The notes: generated by a model not told the origin, from the sequence alone. A stretch of 64,000 nt of DNA from Caprella mutica (GCA_947561585.1 CANNZV010000437.1:62001-126000); one strand, 5' to 3'. Counted from the first letter of the stretch, positions 32,437-44,727 are shown. Program-made: numbers and translations.

Positions 32437-33512
32437 GGAAAACTGCCAGTCACTCACTGAATTTAATGACTTTAGTCAGTAATAAAATTTTGATTTATAA
32501 AAAAACGACGTTTGCTCTTAGTTAAAAGAAGTTGGGGAACATTCTTTTTTACTTAGTATACAAAACAGAAAAATAGATTTTCTTTATTAGAAAAATACAT
32601 AAAACATATTATTATATAAATATTACAGTAAAAATATCAAATACATGATATCAATTCAAAAATAAAACCTTTCTTAGAAAATACAAAAAGAAGAAGAAAC
32701 AAAGAAACGATTGTATTAGGGACAGAGTACATTATCATTTCATAACGGGTTTAGTGTCTAATCATTTCATTTTTGTTTATAATTTGATAATTGAACGAGC
32801 TTTAAGCTTAATATTGGCTTGTACTCATTATAAAACAAATTCGATCGATGTTTGTGAAATATTTAGAATTTGCAACACAACATCTATTATTATTAAACTG
32901 ATACTACGAACTTAATCCTCTGACAATTTAACTCGATCGAATTGGATTACTTATAAATTAATAATACTTTTACATATAAATGAAAATTGTAAGAATGAAG
33001 GTGTTAATAAAAATAAAAGGTGTTAATGAATAAAATTGTAAATGTAATAAATATTGAACATACTTATAAGTGATGTAACATACACTCAATATATATTATA
33101 CAAGATATAAATTATAAATCTTGTAAACATATAAAATCCTTTATATGTAGATATATAAATAAATACATGTTTTTAAAATGTACGTAACTTAACAAATAAG
33201 TTAAAAATGGTAATCATAATTTCTTTGTGTGCACTGAATTTGTTTTACTGTGTGTTTAATAAAGTAGCTTTGTTGAAATACTATTTTCCACTGAATAATT
33301 AGTAATCCAATAATTTATATATTTTAGTTGTAACTGAAAAAAAAAGTATCTTTAATCACTTGACGAATGGCTAACGCTGTTTTTTATGAATTATAATGTT
33401 CTTAGAATGTGTTTATCAAAAGTCAAAAAATAAATAAATAGCCAATAAGTGACTGGCAGTTTTCCGCTTGGCAGTTTTCCGCCTGGCAGTTTTCCGCTTC
33501 GGCAGTTTTCCG
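32437..33512. mobile_element. Minisatellite-ended element, copy A (GGAAAACTGCCARGC)
   Basis: A single ggaaaactgcc unit at the left (32437) faces an array of four inverted units on the right (33454-33512). The interior, including the stretch next to each end, matches copy B at 49501-52240 in reverse orientation, so both ends are real. It is about 1.08 kb and AT-rich, without coding capacity. Confidence 0.75.
33454..33512. repeat. 15-bp minisatellite (GGCAGTTTTCCGCCT)
   Basis: Four units of 15-16 bp. The same family, in arrays, bounds copy B (49501-49592 and, inverted, 52186-52240). Confidence 0.9.
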
Positions 33513-33973
33513 TGTACCGGAGCACTACACTGACTACAGTCTCCAGCGGTGCCTAAATTTGAACAATTTTGAGGGGTGGGGGCAACTGTAAACATTGTCG
33601 TACATGTCTGATTTTCTGGCACAGACACCAGAATAAGCTCTTCTCAAGCTATCTTCCTATATTGTAAAAGATAATAAATCAGAGTTTGTGAATTTTTTGT
33701 CAAAATGTAGTAAAAATCACCATAAATGATACTTTTCTGATACTTGAATCGCTTGGGGGCAACTGATAATCATGTAAGAATTCACTTGAATTTCAGTACA
33801 CGTACCTTTACTTGTCATAATAACTTTATATAACTATTCCATAAGTCATATCCAAAATGTTGTTTTGTGGCCCACCCTATTCTATGACCCTTGAAAGGAA
33901 AAATGTACGAACTCACCCGGTACTCCCTTACTAATGAAGCACAAGTTTATTTTGGTCTCTTCTGACCGATGAC

Positions 33974-34739
33974 TGGACAACTCGTTACTTGGACAATTCG
34001 TTACTAGGATGATTCGTTCCCAGACAGCGATGTTTTTATTTGAAATGGGTTGCAGAATCAGCTGATAGCCTTATACCAATCACGAATATTTTAAATTTAT
34101 ACTGCTTCAAATTATAAGGTTTAATTTAAATTATATGTTTTAACATATATTCTATTCATCTGCTAAGTATCTGGTTATATATTTATTATAATGAGAGGTA
34201 TTGAAAATGATTTGATTAGTAAAGTTGGGAGCGCAACGTATGGGGAGTGTAACGTATCAGAGGCCAATAAAAATGAAATAATGATTATTATTGTTTTTTC
34301 CTGGCATTATCGAAAATGTGGTTAGTCAGAAATTTTAAGCTTACCTTATTACCTACATTATGAAAATTTGTTGTTATTGATATCTCTGAAAATGTTTTAA
34401 CGTTAAATTAGGGTGGAGATAAAATTTCCAGATATTAATAGGTTGGAGAATGAAAATAAAATGATTAGAAATAACATAGTTACTAAAATAGTTTCGATCA
34501 TATATATAAGAAAAGACTACATAATTTAACATATTAACTCCTTAAACTATTCACCATTTTCTAAAATTTGCGAATATCAGTATAGGGTAAATAAAAAATG
34601 TATTACATTTTAAATATATATTTATAATGTGATTGTTAGAATTGTAGACTGTAACTCATATCAGATAGAGAAAAACGTTCGTCCGGGAATGAAAAATCTG
34701 GTAACGAAACGTCCTATTAATGAAACGTCCGGTAACGAT
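33974..34739. mobile_element. Small element with inverted 15-bp minisatellite ends (GGACAATTCGTTACT)
   Basis: About three units of ggacaattcgttact at 33974-34020 face inverted units (ggtaacgaaacgtcc type) at 34675-34739. A related pair of cgcaacgtatggggag-type units lies at 34230-34255. It is about 0.77 kb with no coding signal. Confidence 0.6.
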
Positions 34740-35080
34740 CCTATTTCAGTGCTTATTTGTAGGGTTAATTTTATGTGTAAATTAAATAGTAGCTACCTAG
34801 GTATGGATATAATCTTACATGCAGTTACCAACAAACAATGGTAGTGTATGCCCAAATACTTTTCATATTAAACTAAATAGGTACCTAACTTTTAAATCTA
34901 ACTTGAAAACTGTAGTTCCTTTACAAAGTATTTACCTTCACAATGACTTCACAGAGCTTCACAGCTGATCACATCTCTTTTCATCTGCAGCAGACTCCGC
35001 AATGAAGCAAACACAGCAAAGCCCGTGTAGACGACACAGAAATTTATACGGACTCTGGTACCTTCAACTTGATTGCTAAA

Positions 35081-35120
35081 CCTAGGTACATTAAACCTAG
35101 GTACATTAAACCTAGCTACG
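35081..35120. repeat. 15-bp tandem repeat (CCTAGGTACATTAAA), 2.7 copies
   Basis: Two perfect units and a partial third, just left of another TIR element. Confidence 0.85.
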
Positions 35121-35147
35121 TTCAAGACAACAGAAGTGGGTAATGCT

Positions 35148-36302
35148 AATTGTAGTCAAGGACAGACAAGGATAGTCAAGGACAGACAAGGCGTTGTTTA
35201 ACGACGCCTTTGAAGTTTATTACTGATTTAATATAAAATATATGTAAATCGGGGAGCGTGCCGCCCTCAATTTCCCCACCAACCCCACTGCCAGGTCATT
35301 AATCAATCATGAAGTGTGCATTACAACAAACTAGCGGATACAAAACCCTATATTAAATTATGAAATAAAATGAGGGATTCAGTCATTTCAGTCCATTTTA
35401 AGGGGACTGACTTCTGTCGTTGAAAACTTTTTTTATTAATGAAGCTACGGTTCTGAAACTTCGTATCCATATGTTAAATTGAATTCTCTTTCGATTTTGC
35501 TCATGACATTTTTTCGATTCAACCCATAGAAAACGAATTATTCGAATTTCGAACGGTAATTAAAAAGCCTAAGGCTAAATTTTTGTTGAAGCTACGGCAT
35601 TGCAGTTTTTTGCATTCGATTCTCCAGAGGATGGTCTATAATCGTAGAGGAGTTTTGTTCAAATTTCTGATTATTTTTCGTGATATGAAAAAAAAAAACA
35701 ATTTGAAATGTGATATTTATAAAAATAATTCGAAATTCGAACAAAGCTCGACTACAGTTCTAGATAATTTCCTGGAGATTCGAATGCAAAACAAAAACTG
35801 CAATGCCGTAGCTTCAACCAAAATTGAGCCTTAGATGTTTGAATACCAAAATTTGTAGCTATTTTGAAATGCCTCAAAATGGCATTCGAAGTTATTGGGC
35901 GACCGACCATGTTTTTTTGAAAAAAATTTCTTAATGAAACTACGGTTCTGAAACATCGCACCCATATGAAAAATTGAATTCACTATCGTTTTTGTTCGTG
36001 GCATTTTTTTCGATTAGACCCATAGAAAACGAGTTATTCGAACTCAGGCACATTCTAGAGTTCTGATGTTTTGTACAATCTTTTATAAGGTTATTAGGTA
36101 CTCATTTATGAAAAAAAAGATACAATTTTGAGATTCTTCCGAGGTCGTTCACCTTAATTAACTTACTAACATGGTCCTTGTCTGTACGCCCCTAACAAAT
36201 ATAAATTATGTCCCATAATTCGTCAATTATCCACATTTCAGTCCATTTTCAATCACTAACATCGACCTTGTCTGTCCTTAATTGTCTGTCCTTGACTACA
36301 AT
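35148..36302. mobile_element. TIR element with tandemly repeated GTCAAGGACAGACAAGG arms
   Basis: The left arm carries two units of gtcaaggacagacaagg (period 20). The right arm (36266-36302) is its inverted counterpart, including aattgtagtcaagg at the tip. The interior contains a half copy of the GC-centred MITE (35255-35346), a hairpin MITE (35570-35834), and a diverged direct repeat at 35440-35560 and 35930-36045 (ctacggttctgaaac and acccatagaaaacga). It is non-coding. Confidence 0.65.
35570..35834. mobile_element. Hairpin MITE (GGCTAAATTTTTGTTGAAGC ends)
   Basis: The arms are inverted over about 75 bp, including gaagctacggcattgcag on the left and its complement on the right. Open frames across it are by-products of the symmetry. 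Confidence 0.7.
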
Positions 36303-37874
36303 TACTGTGACGGGCAGAAGTGCTACAGTTTATGTAAGAAGCCGGTTAGATTCTGCAGCCGGTGTGAATGGCGATTGGCTTTTATGGCTACCCAGGATTT
36401 GCTTATCAGTTTATACGTAGATACTTCTTCATGCACTCTAAAGTACTATTATTTACTAATATTCTTCATCACTGCTGTTTGAGATGTATTTTTAAGTCTA
36501 TTAGGTAGTTAGCTTAGCTTGTCTTATTAGAAATTCATTTCATATTATAAATCAATAGTTATATAACGATCATTTTGAAGGTTCAAATTAAATCCCCTTG
36601 CTTTTAAATATTTTTACTAAAGTTCAGCATAGCCTAGCTAAGAGTAATAATTGTTTTATATATATATAATTAATTAATTGTTATGAACAATTTATCATAT
36701 AGTCAGTTAAAATTTCTTCTTTCATAAAGATCAATTTCTAAGAAATTGCTTCTAATTAACTCATCATCTGAATAATAATAATAATATTGATGTTTATTGC
36801 AATTACTGTGAAATAAACATCACGAAATAATGTCTCCCTCTTCTATGTCTACGAACTGTAATAATTGCGAGACATGTCTCACAATTATTATGTCTCGCAT
36901 TTTATCTTCGTAGAGTACTGTTTGGTAATCAGTTTTAAGATACTTCTCCGCCCATAGTAACCTTGTGTGTATCTTTCGAAAGAGGCCTGGTTACACGTGA
37001 AGCATAAGAGGAAATTATATTCAGTATTCTACAGTGGGTGGTTGTTCCACACAGACACTCATAGAAACTGCATCACCAGTTTACAATGGTTTCCTCTTGA
37101 GTTCTCTCTTGATCAAGAACAGTTATGTCTCTTAGCTATTTTGTATTCGCCCCTATCCTTGCAAGTTATCTTTTTTCAGGGGATCAACAATTATTAATTT
37201 CTACACTGTACGTGGCTGTAAAAATAATAAATTCCATTTTACAGCATATATGATAATTTTTGGAAAGTATCACTGTCGCTACATTCTGCTGTAGCGGAAG
37301 CTGCAGCACCGCTATTTTCCTGAAAGTGTAGCGGTAGCGGCAGCGCCGCTACATTATTATGCATTTAGCGCTGCCTACTTCTGATTCGCTCTATCAGTGC
37401 TCGTCATCTAGCTATATTTATAACACTATCTCGTCTTATCTAATCAATGGCAGTGCTGCTTCGAATTGTAAGTGCACTGTGTAGATAAGGTTTGGTTGTG
37501 TTGAGACGTTAAATGTACTTCTGTGAACGAGTTATCGCTGTTTCTATTTGATTTCACCTACCTTCAAGAATATGAATTTATACACCTTCACTTAGGGTAA
37601 GTCTCTAAGTAGTCTGTGAATAGCAGGGGTAAGTCCCTGCTTAACTGGTTGTTATCCTTTTTCTTCGTGTACATTGATATTGTCTGTAATATTAAGTGTC
37701 TGTATTAATATTATTACGTATTATTTCTTCTACATACTAAGAAATGAATAACATATTTCTCTGCATAATCGTATCTCTTTACTAAAATATCTCTCATGAA
37801 GTATTTAATTGAAAAGGTTTTCAATTACAGACTTCAATAATATTTTAATAGCATATATGCAAAAATGTGAACGG
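36303..37874. other. Non-coding DNA with short palindromic features
   Basis: There is no supported gene. A near-perfect 30-bp palindrome lies at 36860-36889 (aataattg..gagacatgtctc..caattatt). A GC-rich stretch with repeated tagcggnagc units lies at 37265-37375. A small hairpin, gcagggg..ccctgc, lies at 37622-37640. Confidence 0.45.
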
Positions 37875-38189
37875 AGATTTCGTCCACGGACATTTCGTCC
37901 ACGAACATTTCGTCCACGAACATTTCGTCCACGAACATTTCGTCCACGAACATTTCATCTACGCACATTTCGTCCACGGACATTTCGTCTACGGACATTT
38001 CGTCTACGGACATTTCGTCTACGGACATTTCGTCTACGGACATTTCGTCTACGGACATTTCGTCTACGGACATTTCGTCTACGGACATTTCGTCTACGGA
38101 CATTTCGTCCACGGACATTTCGTCCACGGACATTTCGTCCATGAATATTTCGTCCACGGACATTTCGTCTACGGAGAATTCGTCCTCAA
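37875..38189. repeat. 15-bp minisatellite (CATTTCGTCCACGGA), about 21 copies
   Basis: Units are nearly perfect, with cca/cta alternation at one position and cgga/cgaa at another. Because 15 is divisible by three, all reading frames without stops stay open. The resulting Arg/Thr-, Val/Asp- and His/Phe-repeat frames are not taken as genes. Confidence 0.97.
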
Positions 38190-39003
38190 ATCGCTAAATT
38201 TTGTATTATATTTATAATATATTTTATATTATATACTATTTACATATATATATATATTCTGAAACTTTAAAGTAGAAACACCACAGTTTATAGAAGGGTA
38301 GTTAGTACAACGCTTTAATATAAATTTCGGAGCTTGGCCTTCGTGACGTCATTCAAGATGGCGGATGTTTCCACCAATCATGGAGTTCTGACAACTGAGC
38401 GCCAAATTCTGAAGCAAAAATGTAAACAAACAAAGATGTAAACATTGATAGATTGTCCGAAAAGCTAATCAACTTCCTAATTCTTGACCAACTATTTATA
38501 ATACTATACCATATGATATTATTATTCTATAATGGTGCCTAGAATATATATATATGCAGTTTTTAAACTGTAATCATGGTAATGGTCACATAACTAGCTA
38601 AGATACCTAGGTAGGTAATCATGGTAATGGACTCATAACTAGCTAATAAGATCTTTCCAATTTCATCAACATGACTTCAAACCCTAATATTGGATTAGGT
38701 AGCTACCGGCTGTATGTGTTGGAAATTGGAGAAAATTGAATGAAAAAAATAGTTACCTACCCACTACATACCTATGTGTGAAAAGTGATTTCTCTAGAAT
38801 TTTGTCTCTACGACTCCACAGTCAAAAAGAAGAATTTGAATAAAGAAGCATTTCCAGCTGTTTGTGTTGGTGAGTTTCTATTATAGCCTTATAGACCAGT
38901 CTGTATTTCGTGCACAAAATTCCACCGACTTTTCCACCAACAAGTCGGTGGAATTTACCATGAAATACAGACTGGCAAAGTTTAACTAATACTTAACACT
39001 GAG

Positions 39004-39883
39004 CCATGTTTCAAAGTGTGGCAGGAAAGTCACCAGTTTAGTGAGGAAATGGATCCAGGTCGCCACATTTAAGGTAACTACTCTTTAGCCTTGAATTTTT
39101 TAATTTGAAGGATATACTGTTTTGGTTGATATATTTGCCCCATATGATCATACAATTTCTAAAACCAGGTAATACAGTGTAATAGTAATCCATGTTTTAA
39201 AGTATAAGTATGGACAAAGTCGCCAGTATATTGATGACTTTTGAGTTTTGAGGGGTTAAAATTAAAATAAGTTTGAAAGCATATAAATAACAAGTAAATC
39301 TCTCCCAAAATAATCTCTATAGAGATACATATTCATCAGACATGAAGCATAAGGGTATATTTAACTTAAAGTGTATCATTTTCACTAAGAAGCCAGTCTG
39401 CGACTCTGCAAAAGATGCATGAAGTTGTGAAGTTCATCCGGCAACTGTTGAGGCCCTGAAATTAGTCTCCTGAATTATCCGGCGACAATTTTCTAATAAA
39501 TTCCTATGTGTACATGTGCTCATTCTGTTTCGTTCGCCACTACTAAGGAAATCCCTGTTGGTTTCTTTTCCTCCGCTTACTGATATGCTTAAGTTTAGCG
39601 GGTAATCCCTCCCGATTCGAGGTGGTGAGTTTTGTTGTGTGCAAGATGAAGACTGTAATTAGTGGAGAGAATTTTGAGTTTTTTGGCCATTTCGGAGAGA
39701 AATTGGAAAATCTTTGGAGAGAAATTGCCACAAAATTTAATATCTCATATTTGGAGACTGATTGTGCATGCTTTGCAGACTGGCTAGGAAGTCAAATTTC
39801 TCTTTTAAACTATCATAAATTTCATGACCTGGATCCATTTTCTCACCAAATTGATGACTTTCCTGCCACACTTGGAAACATGG
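39004..39883. repeat. 58-bp inverted repeat inside the 5355-bp element
   Basis: 39004-39062 (ccatgtttcaaagtgtggca and onward) is repeated inverted at 39826-39883 with few mismatches. The right copy overlaps the open frame at 39622-39945. Confidence 0.85.
39530..39623 (-). rRNA. Fragment of 28S rRNA 5' end
   Basis: On the minus strand about 90 nt read like the start of large-subunit rRNA: ttacccgctaaacttaagca, followed by an agtaagcggaggaaaagaaa segment and ttccttagtagtggcgaacg. This is the conserved ITS2/28S junction region used for universal primers. Similarity stops on both sides. The variant (accCGCTaa, aAGCGGAGG) differs from what I recall of typical insect 28S (accCCCTaa, tAGGGGAGG). 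It is a non-functional fragment located within a DNA transposon. Confidence 0.75.
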
Positions 39884-39945
39884 AACAGTATGTCCTTACT
39901 TACTTGCCTGGTCTGGTGCTCACTAATATATTGGAGAGTTTGTGA
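39622..39945 (+). CDS. Unknown open frame inside the 5355-bp element
   Basis: The frame runs to a TGA at 39943. The most plausible initiation is the ATG at 39646, giving M-K-T-V-I-S-G-E and then F-G-H-F-G-E-K-L-E-N-L-W-R-E-I-A-T-K-F. Composition looks protein-like (Leu/Phe/Asp-rich, amphipathic helices), unlike the neighbouring chance frames. I do not recognise the family. Part of its 3' half is repeated in inverse orientation at 39004-39062. It may be an exon of an element-encoded or captured gene. Confidence 0.35.
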   Translation: MVSFVVCKMKTVISGENFEFFGHFGEKLENLWREIATKFNISYLETDCACFADWLGSQISLLNYHKFHDLDPFSHQIDDFPATLGNMEQYVLTYLPGLVLTNILESL

Positions 39946-40651
39946 TTGTAAATTTCACATTTGAGCATTAAATCCTTTAACATCCAAGTTATTTCACACG
40001 GGAAAAAGTGTTTCATCACTATTTATTTTTGTTTTTAGAACCTCATTGGACAAGTGAGACAACCAAGTAAATTATTAATATTAGTACATAGTAGCGATGT
40101 CTCAATCTCATAAACTCTTCAGCTACCTTCAAAGAAGCTAAATTTTTCTCAAAAAATGAGCAAATTATCATAAATTCTTTTCTAAATAACATTGTAGGGT
40201 CAAGCAGGTAAATTGTGGCACATTAACTGTGGCCTTTAACAACTGAAACATCATAGCTTCAAAACATTTATCAAAAATTTGAATTAATAAATTATAGCAT
40301 GCATTGTGCTTCTTTTGATAGCTTATCATAGCTATGCAACATTTTAATGTAATTTCAGTTAAAATTGTTTTGGAGACTCTCTTGAGATTTGAGAGGGCTG
40401 CAATTAAAAATTAAGGGACCGCAATTTACCCGCGTGACCCTAGCATAGTCAGATTGTAGAATAATTGAAAAAAAAACACTTTTCCAAGACTCTGCAACAA
40501 ATCTGAGGCTATGAGCCCAATTTTATAAATTTTATGTCTCTGCGGGAGATCTTGCATTTTAATTCTTATGTAAGCACAGGAATTGTAACTTATGTAGTAT
40601 GTTACTGGGAGATTTTGAATTGATTTCTATGTTATAATGTAACTATTAATT

Positions 40652-40780
40652 TAGCTGTGGGAGATTCTGTATCCTCTACTGAGAGTCAGAAAGTAACTGT
40701 CTCTCAAATTAAAATCACTGCAGAAGAAGAGATACATTTTGCCGAGTGGTTTAAGATTAGGATAAATATAGAAAATTAGA
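40652..40780 (+). CDS. Possible exon inside the 5355-bp element
   Basis: After a possible acceptor (aatttag near 40651), an open stretch encodes G-D-S-V-S-S-T-E-S-Q-K-V-T-V-S-Q and then E-E-E-I-H-F-A-E-W-F-K before a TAG. It is coding-like but short. It belongs, if anywhere, with the unknown exons nearby (41149-41241, M-S-Q-S-R-L-Q-R-S-L-A-A-R; 41400-41480, ending at a GTAAGT donor). Confidence 0.3.
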
Positions 40781-41700
40781 TATTTCTTGCCATTTGCTAC
40801 TGGAAGGGCATCAAGTGCTCAACCTCAAACTAGTCTTCATAATTCGCCAATAAAATGGCAATAAAAGACATGCTCTATTACTTGGTCAGACAATATATGG
40901 AAAACAAAGTGTTATTAACTTATTAGCTATTAATACCATTGCAATAATAATATTTTATCAATTATTCTATTCTAATTCCCCTAGTTGAAAAATGGGGACA
41001 CATAATGTGTCTTATATATAAAATAAATTTTTTTTTCACAAGGGAAACTTATCTGATCTTTATAATTGATTGGGGGTGGAGGGAAATAGATAGTAGCTAG
41101 CTACTCTTATAATTTCCAAGAAATTGTAAAGATATATCGCACTTCAAAAAATGTCTCAGTCACGTCTCCAAAGATCTTTGGCAGCAAGGACGCAGGAGAA
41201 GATGCACTTTACAGACTTGCCGTATAATATAGGAATAAATAGCTAGCTAGAAAATCACAGACGTTGCTAGAATATTTAGAGTTTAACTATTTTGTATAAT
41301 TAATCAAATTAATTTAATCATACTTCCAAACAGGAACTCCAACCAGTAGCTAATTCTAAATTCAGAAAAAAATTTGACTCTGACCAAATCTCATCTAAGA
41401 AGAGCTGGTTGCTACCCCCCTCACTGCAAATTTTGAAGCAGCACAAGAAGAAAATGTCCATATGATTGTTCTTCTGAACTACGTAAGTACATAACCATAT
41501 AGCTAGCTTCATCTCATTATTGCTTTGATAGTTTGATTGCACTGACTCTTGGTAAACAATTTATGAATCCAGTTATTGCTTCTCATTAGTCATTTTTATA
41601 GACATTTTATATATTATTTTTATAAATATTTGAAGCTAACAATTTGTGAATGTTAAGCCCTAACTGTAATTAATATTTTATGAAAATTTTCATAGGAACC

Positions 41701-41834
41701 CTCGCCTGAATTAGAATCAGAGGAAGTGGTATTTCTAGAAAGTGAAGTTAAAGCTGCCTGCAGTGCCCTCGCCTGAACTGGAATCAGAGGAAATGGTATT
41801 TCTAGAAAGTGAAGTTAAAGCTGCCTGCAGTGCC
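41701..41834 (+). repeat. 67-bp tandem duplication within a coding-like stretch
   Basis: Two copies with four or fewer differences begin ctcgcctgaa. Each encodes, in different frames, S-P-E-L-E-S-E-E and then V-F-L-E-S-E-V-K-A-A-C. The 67-bp period shifts the frame, so the first copy runs into a stop. An acceptor-like ttttcatag lies at 41688-41696, so this was probably an exon that has since been disrupted. Confidence 0.7.
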
Positions 41835-43500
41835 CTATTCACGGTCACCAACAACACCAGTTGGAGGCTTCTTCCCTTCCATCGCCTCTTCTTCCCAATA
41901 CAGAATAAATTGCCATGAATATGGAAAAATATCACAGCAAGAATCTCAAATCAAAATTGACTGATCATGAAATATGCTGCAGTATTTTAATCTTCCAGGA
42001 TCTGAATCTAAATTTGTATATATTCTTCCAAGAATACATACAAAATGTAGATTCATCCTAGGGATTAAAATATTGCTGCCTATCATTTATATCCTTTATC
42101 AATGAATTTCTTCTTTTTTTTTCTTATATAAGAACTGCTATTATAGAGAATTTTGTAGATTACTATCAGAATTGATGTACAAATATTGTATGCTCCCTAA
42201 GCTATGCTGTGATCAAATGAACAAATATTTAGTTAAGTTCAATGTCTTAGAACATGGAATCAGAAGCTTAGACATATAAATGAAAAGAATAAATTAATGA
42301 AAATAACTATTATTTAAATTTGTCCATTAGGTTTTCAATGACCATTTGAAAGTATATTCATGTAAGCGAGATAGTTTTGATTTTTCATTTTGATTGAATA
42401 TAGTTAACCATCAAAACTATTCTGCTTCAATGAATTTTTTATTATTATTAATTTTGCAGCTGAAACTTATGCTTAAATCTATAAAGTTTAAATTGTATCC
42501 ATTACAATAGATGGATCTATTAAAATGGATACAATTAATTTATATAGCGAAATGTAGTAGTTTAGTAGTTTCATTTTTTTTCATTCTCATAAGAATACTG
42601 TTCTTATTCAAGTTATTTATGTGTACGTCTGTCAATGATCAGTAAATGGTTCAGGCTTCATTTACTATCACCTCTTCATTTTCCTTTCTTTTCTGACTGC
42701 TTCTTCTAGTCCCTTGTGTTTAATTCACTCATTTTCCTCTTAGATATTTGTTCTAGGAAGCCAAAGGAGAGACTTAAACCTGTTACTAAAATTCAAGTTT
42801 TTTGTGCTATTGTTTGTCATTGTTATTTTATAGTTTATTTTTTTCAAACCTTGAATGAACTATAATACTATTGTATAGTTATAATGTGCTTATGATACAG
42901 CTCTTTTATAAATGATTGTTCCTAATACTTTAAAGAAAGTAAAAATTTAGCATAAAATAGTAATGGACAAATATCAGATCATCTGTAAATGTCAGTTTTG
43001 TTGATTTTTCAATAGTCTGTGGTAACCTGTGATAAGTTATAAATATGGATTATATATCTATCATATATTTAAAGCTGAAAGTTAAACCATAATAATATCT
43101 GGGCTATAAATGCTCCATCCAATAAAATTTGTGAATATAATAATTATTATCCTTCTCAAATAAAACCTACCTAATTATATGTTTCTATATGAAGCTCAAT
43201 ATAGGCTATCCGTATGAATTTAAATAATATTATTTTTATCTTGCACCTATGAATAGAACATTTTACATGCATGGTAATCTATTATCAGGCTAAATAAGCT
43301 TAAATTGCTTCTCAGAAATTTGGTTACGAGTGCAGTGAGCTACTAACGAAAAATGCTTAAATAAAGAGTTTATTATATGATCAGAGTGTTCTAGACAACT
43401 GAATTTCAAGTGAATAATCTATAATGGTAATTAATATTCTCATTATAAAAAGAAAATAATCGAATTAACCAAATAATTAAATTTGTTCAAGTTTGCTATT
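41835..43500. other. AT-rich interior of the 5355-bp element
   Basis: No coding or repeat structure was recognised. The stretch is AT-rich and intron-like. Confidence 0.4.
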
Positions 43501-44727
43501 TTGATTTTTTTTTAGCTATGGCATGCGCAACAAAAACAATACTTGGCAACTGCCTGCTACGTCACGGCCGCCAAGCTATTTTGACTCGAATTTGTACCCG
43601 TAGACTTGAACTAACTACCCTATTCTATAAACTGTGAGAAACACCCTTATTTGATGGTAATTAGAAAATTATGGTCTATTCCTAAATTCTTTTTGCAATT
43701 TTTTTCTCCTGCTGACCGGCATCAGTAAAATAATGAAACTGCATACTTTTTTAATGATATACAGGCAGGCCCCGCATATATTACACTCCAATCTTATAAT
43801 TTTTTTCATAATTGCGAGGCATGTCTCGATGTTATTACAGTTCATAAATATAAAAAACGGGAAAATTGAGATATTTTTAGTGGTATTTATTTTACGCTAA
43901 CTATATATAATAATCATCAATAGTAGGTTATAAGATGCAACATTGCTTCAGAATTTGTATTTTATAACAGAATATATTTAAAAGTGACTACATAAATTGC
44001 ATACATAATATTATGCATGCATATAATACATTACTTAATTAACAAGTGATGTCAAATATAATTCCATTATTCAATTTGAAGAGTGGCGGATTTTTCTGGC
44101 AGTACATTTATATTAAAAAAATAACACTAAATTCATACAAGACCTTGGTTTGTGTCACTGCCCGGAAAATCCTCACCACTAAAATAATCTTTTCCCTGAG
44201 ATCCTCAGCAGGTGATTCATTATAGCGGAACTTTGACGGGAGAATCTGGTGTTGAAGGTAGAGATGGTGGTTTGCAGAGGGAGGAGTATAACCATAATCT
44301 ATATCCACTAAGGCAGTGAAAACTTAGCTACTGGTAGAATCATGCACTGATCCGTAAAACCATTCAACTACTGGAATATTATGCCCGTCTAAAGATTGGC
44401 CCATCTACCAAACTGCTTTCTAGCTACTTGTCAGGATTATGTGTATCGCCCTGAAAACTTCATGCTTCAATAACAGGGTAATAGCTGACTCCTGCGATAT
44501 GGGCTAAGATGTAGCGACTACGCACTGATTGACGGATGGCGGCTCCCTGTTCTTGCTCCTATGGTCCACTAAATATGGGTATGTGTATACAAACCTCGTA
44601 TGGTCTTGTTTAGTGTTGTTAAATCCTTAACGTCCCAAATTTCACTCCTTCCCCTATAAAATTTACATAACTTTAAATATCCAGAAATCTCCGCTAGGTA
44701 TAATCACTTTATTAATTAAAACTATAA

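Larger units (their letters stand above)
31612..33926. mobile_element. TIR element with CGGGTGAGTTCGTACA ends
   Basis: The left end CGGGTGAGTTCGTACA is matched by an inverted copy at 33903-33919. The right end extends outward to agggagtac, matching aggggagaac at 28729, so the true left end could instead be 28729 or 30292. A second internal inverted pair supports the arms: tagggtgggcca near 31773 and its complement near 33867. Another element (32437-33512) is nested inside. It is non-coding. TA dinucleotides at the outer tips suit a Tc1/mariner/pogo-type element. Confidence 0.6.
38282..43636. mobile_element. 5355-bp TIR element with perfect 8-bp target-site duplication
   Basis: The tips CACAGTTTATAGAAGGGTAG and, inward from the right, CACAGTTTATAGAATAGGGT are inverted. 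AGAAACAC flanks both sides (38274-38281 and 43637-43644), an 8-bp duplication typical of hAT or P superfamilies; A2 and G5 in the tip fit hAT. The left subterminal region has TGACGTCA and AAGATGGCGG, motifs like CRE and YY1 sites, partly mirrored on the right. No known transposase was recognised. Instead there are coding-like exon fragments at 39649-39945, 40660-40780, 41149-41241 and 41400-41480, and an rDNA fragment. It may be a non-autonomous element that captured other sequences. Confidence 0.75.

Noticed and set aside
37809..38217. Open frames of 109-116 codons on both strands
   Set aside because: They arise from the 15-bp minisatellite, whose period is divisible by three, so all stop-free frames remain open.
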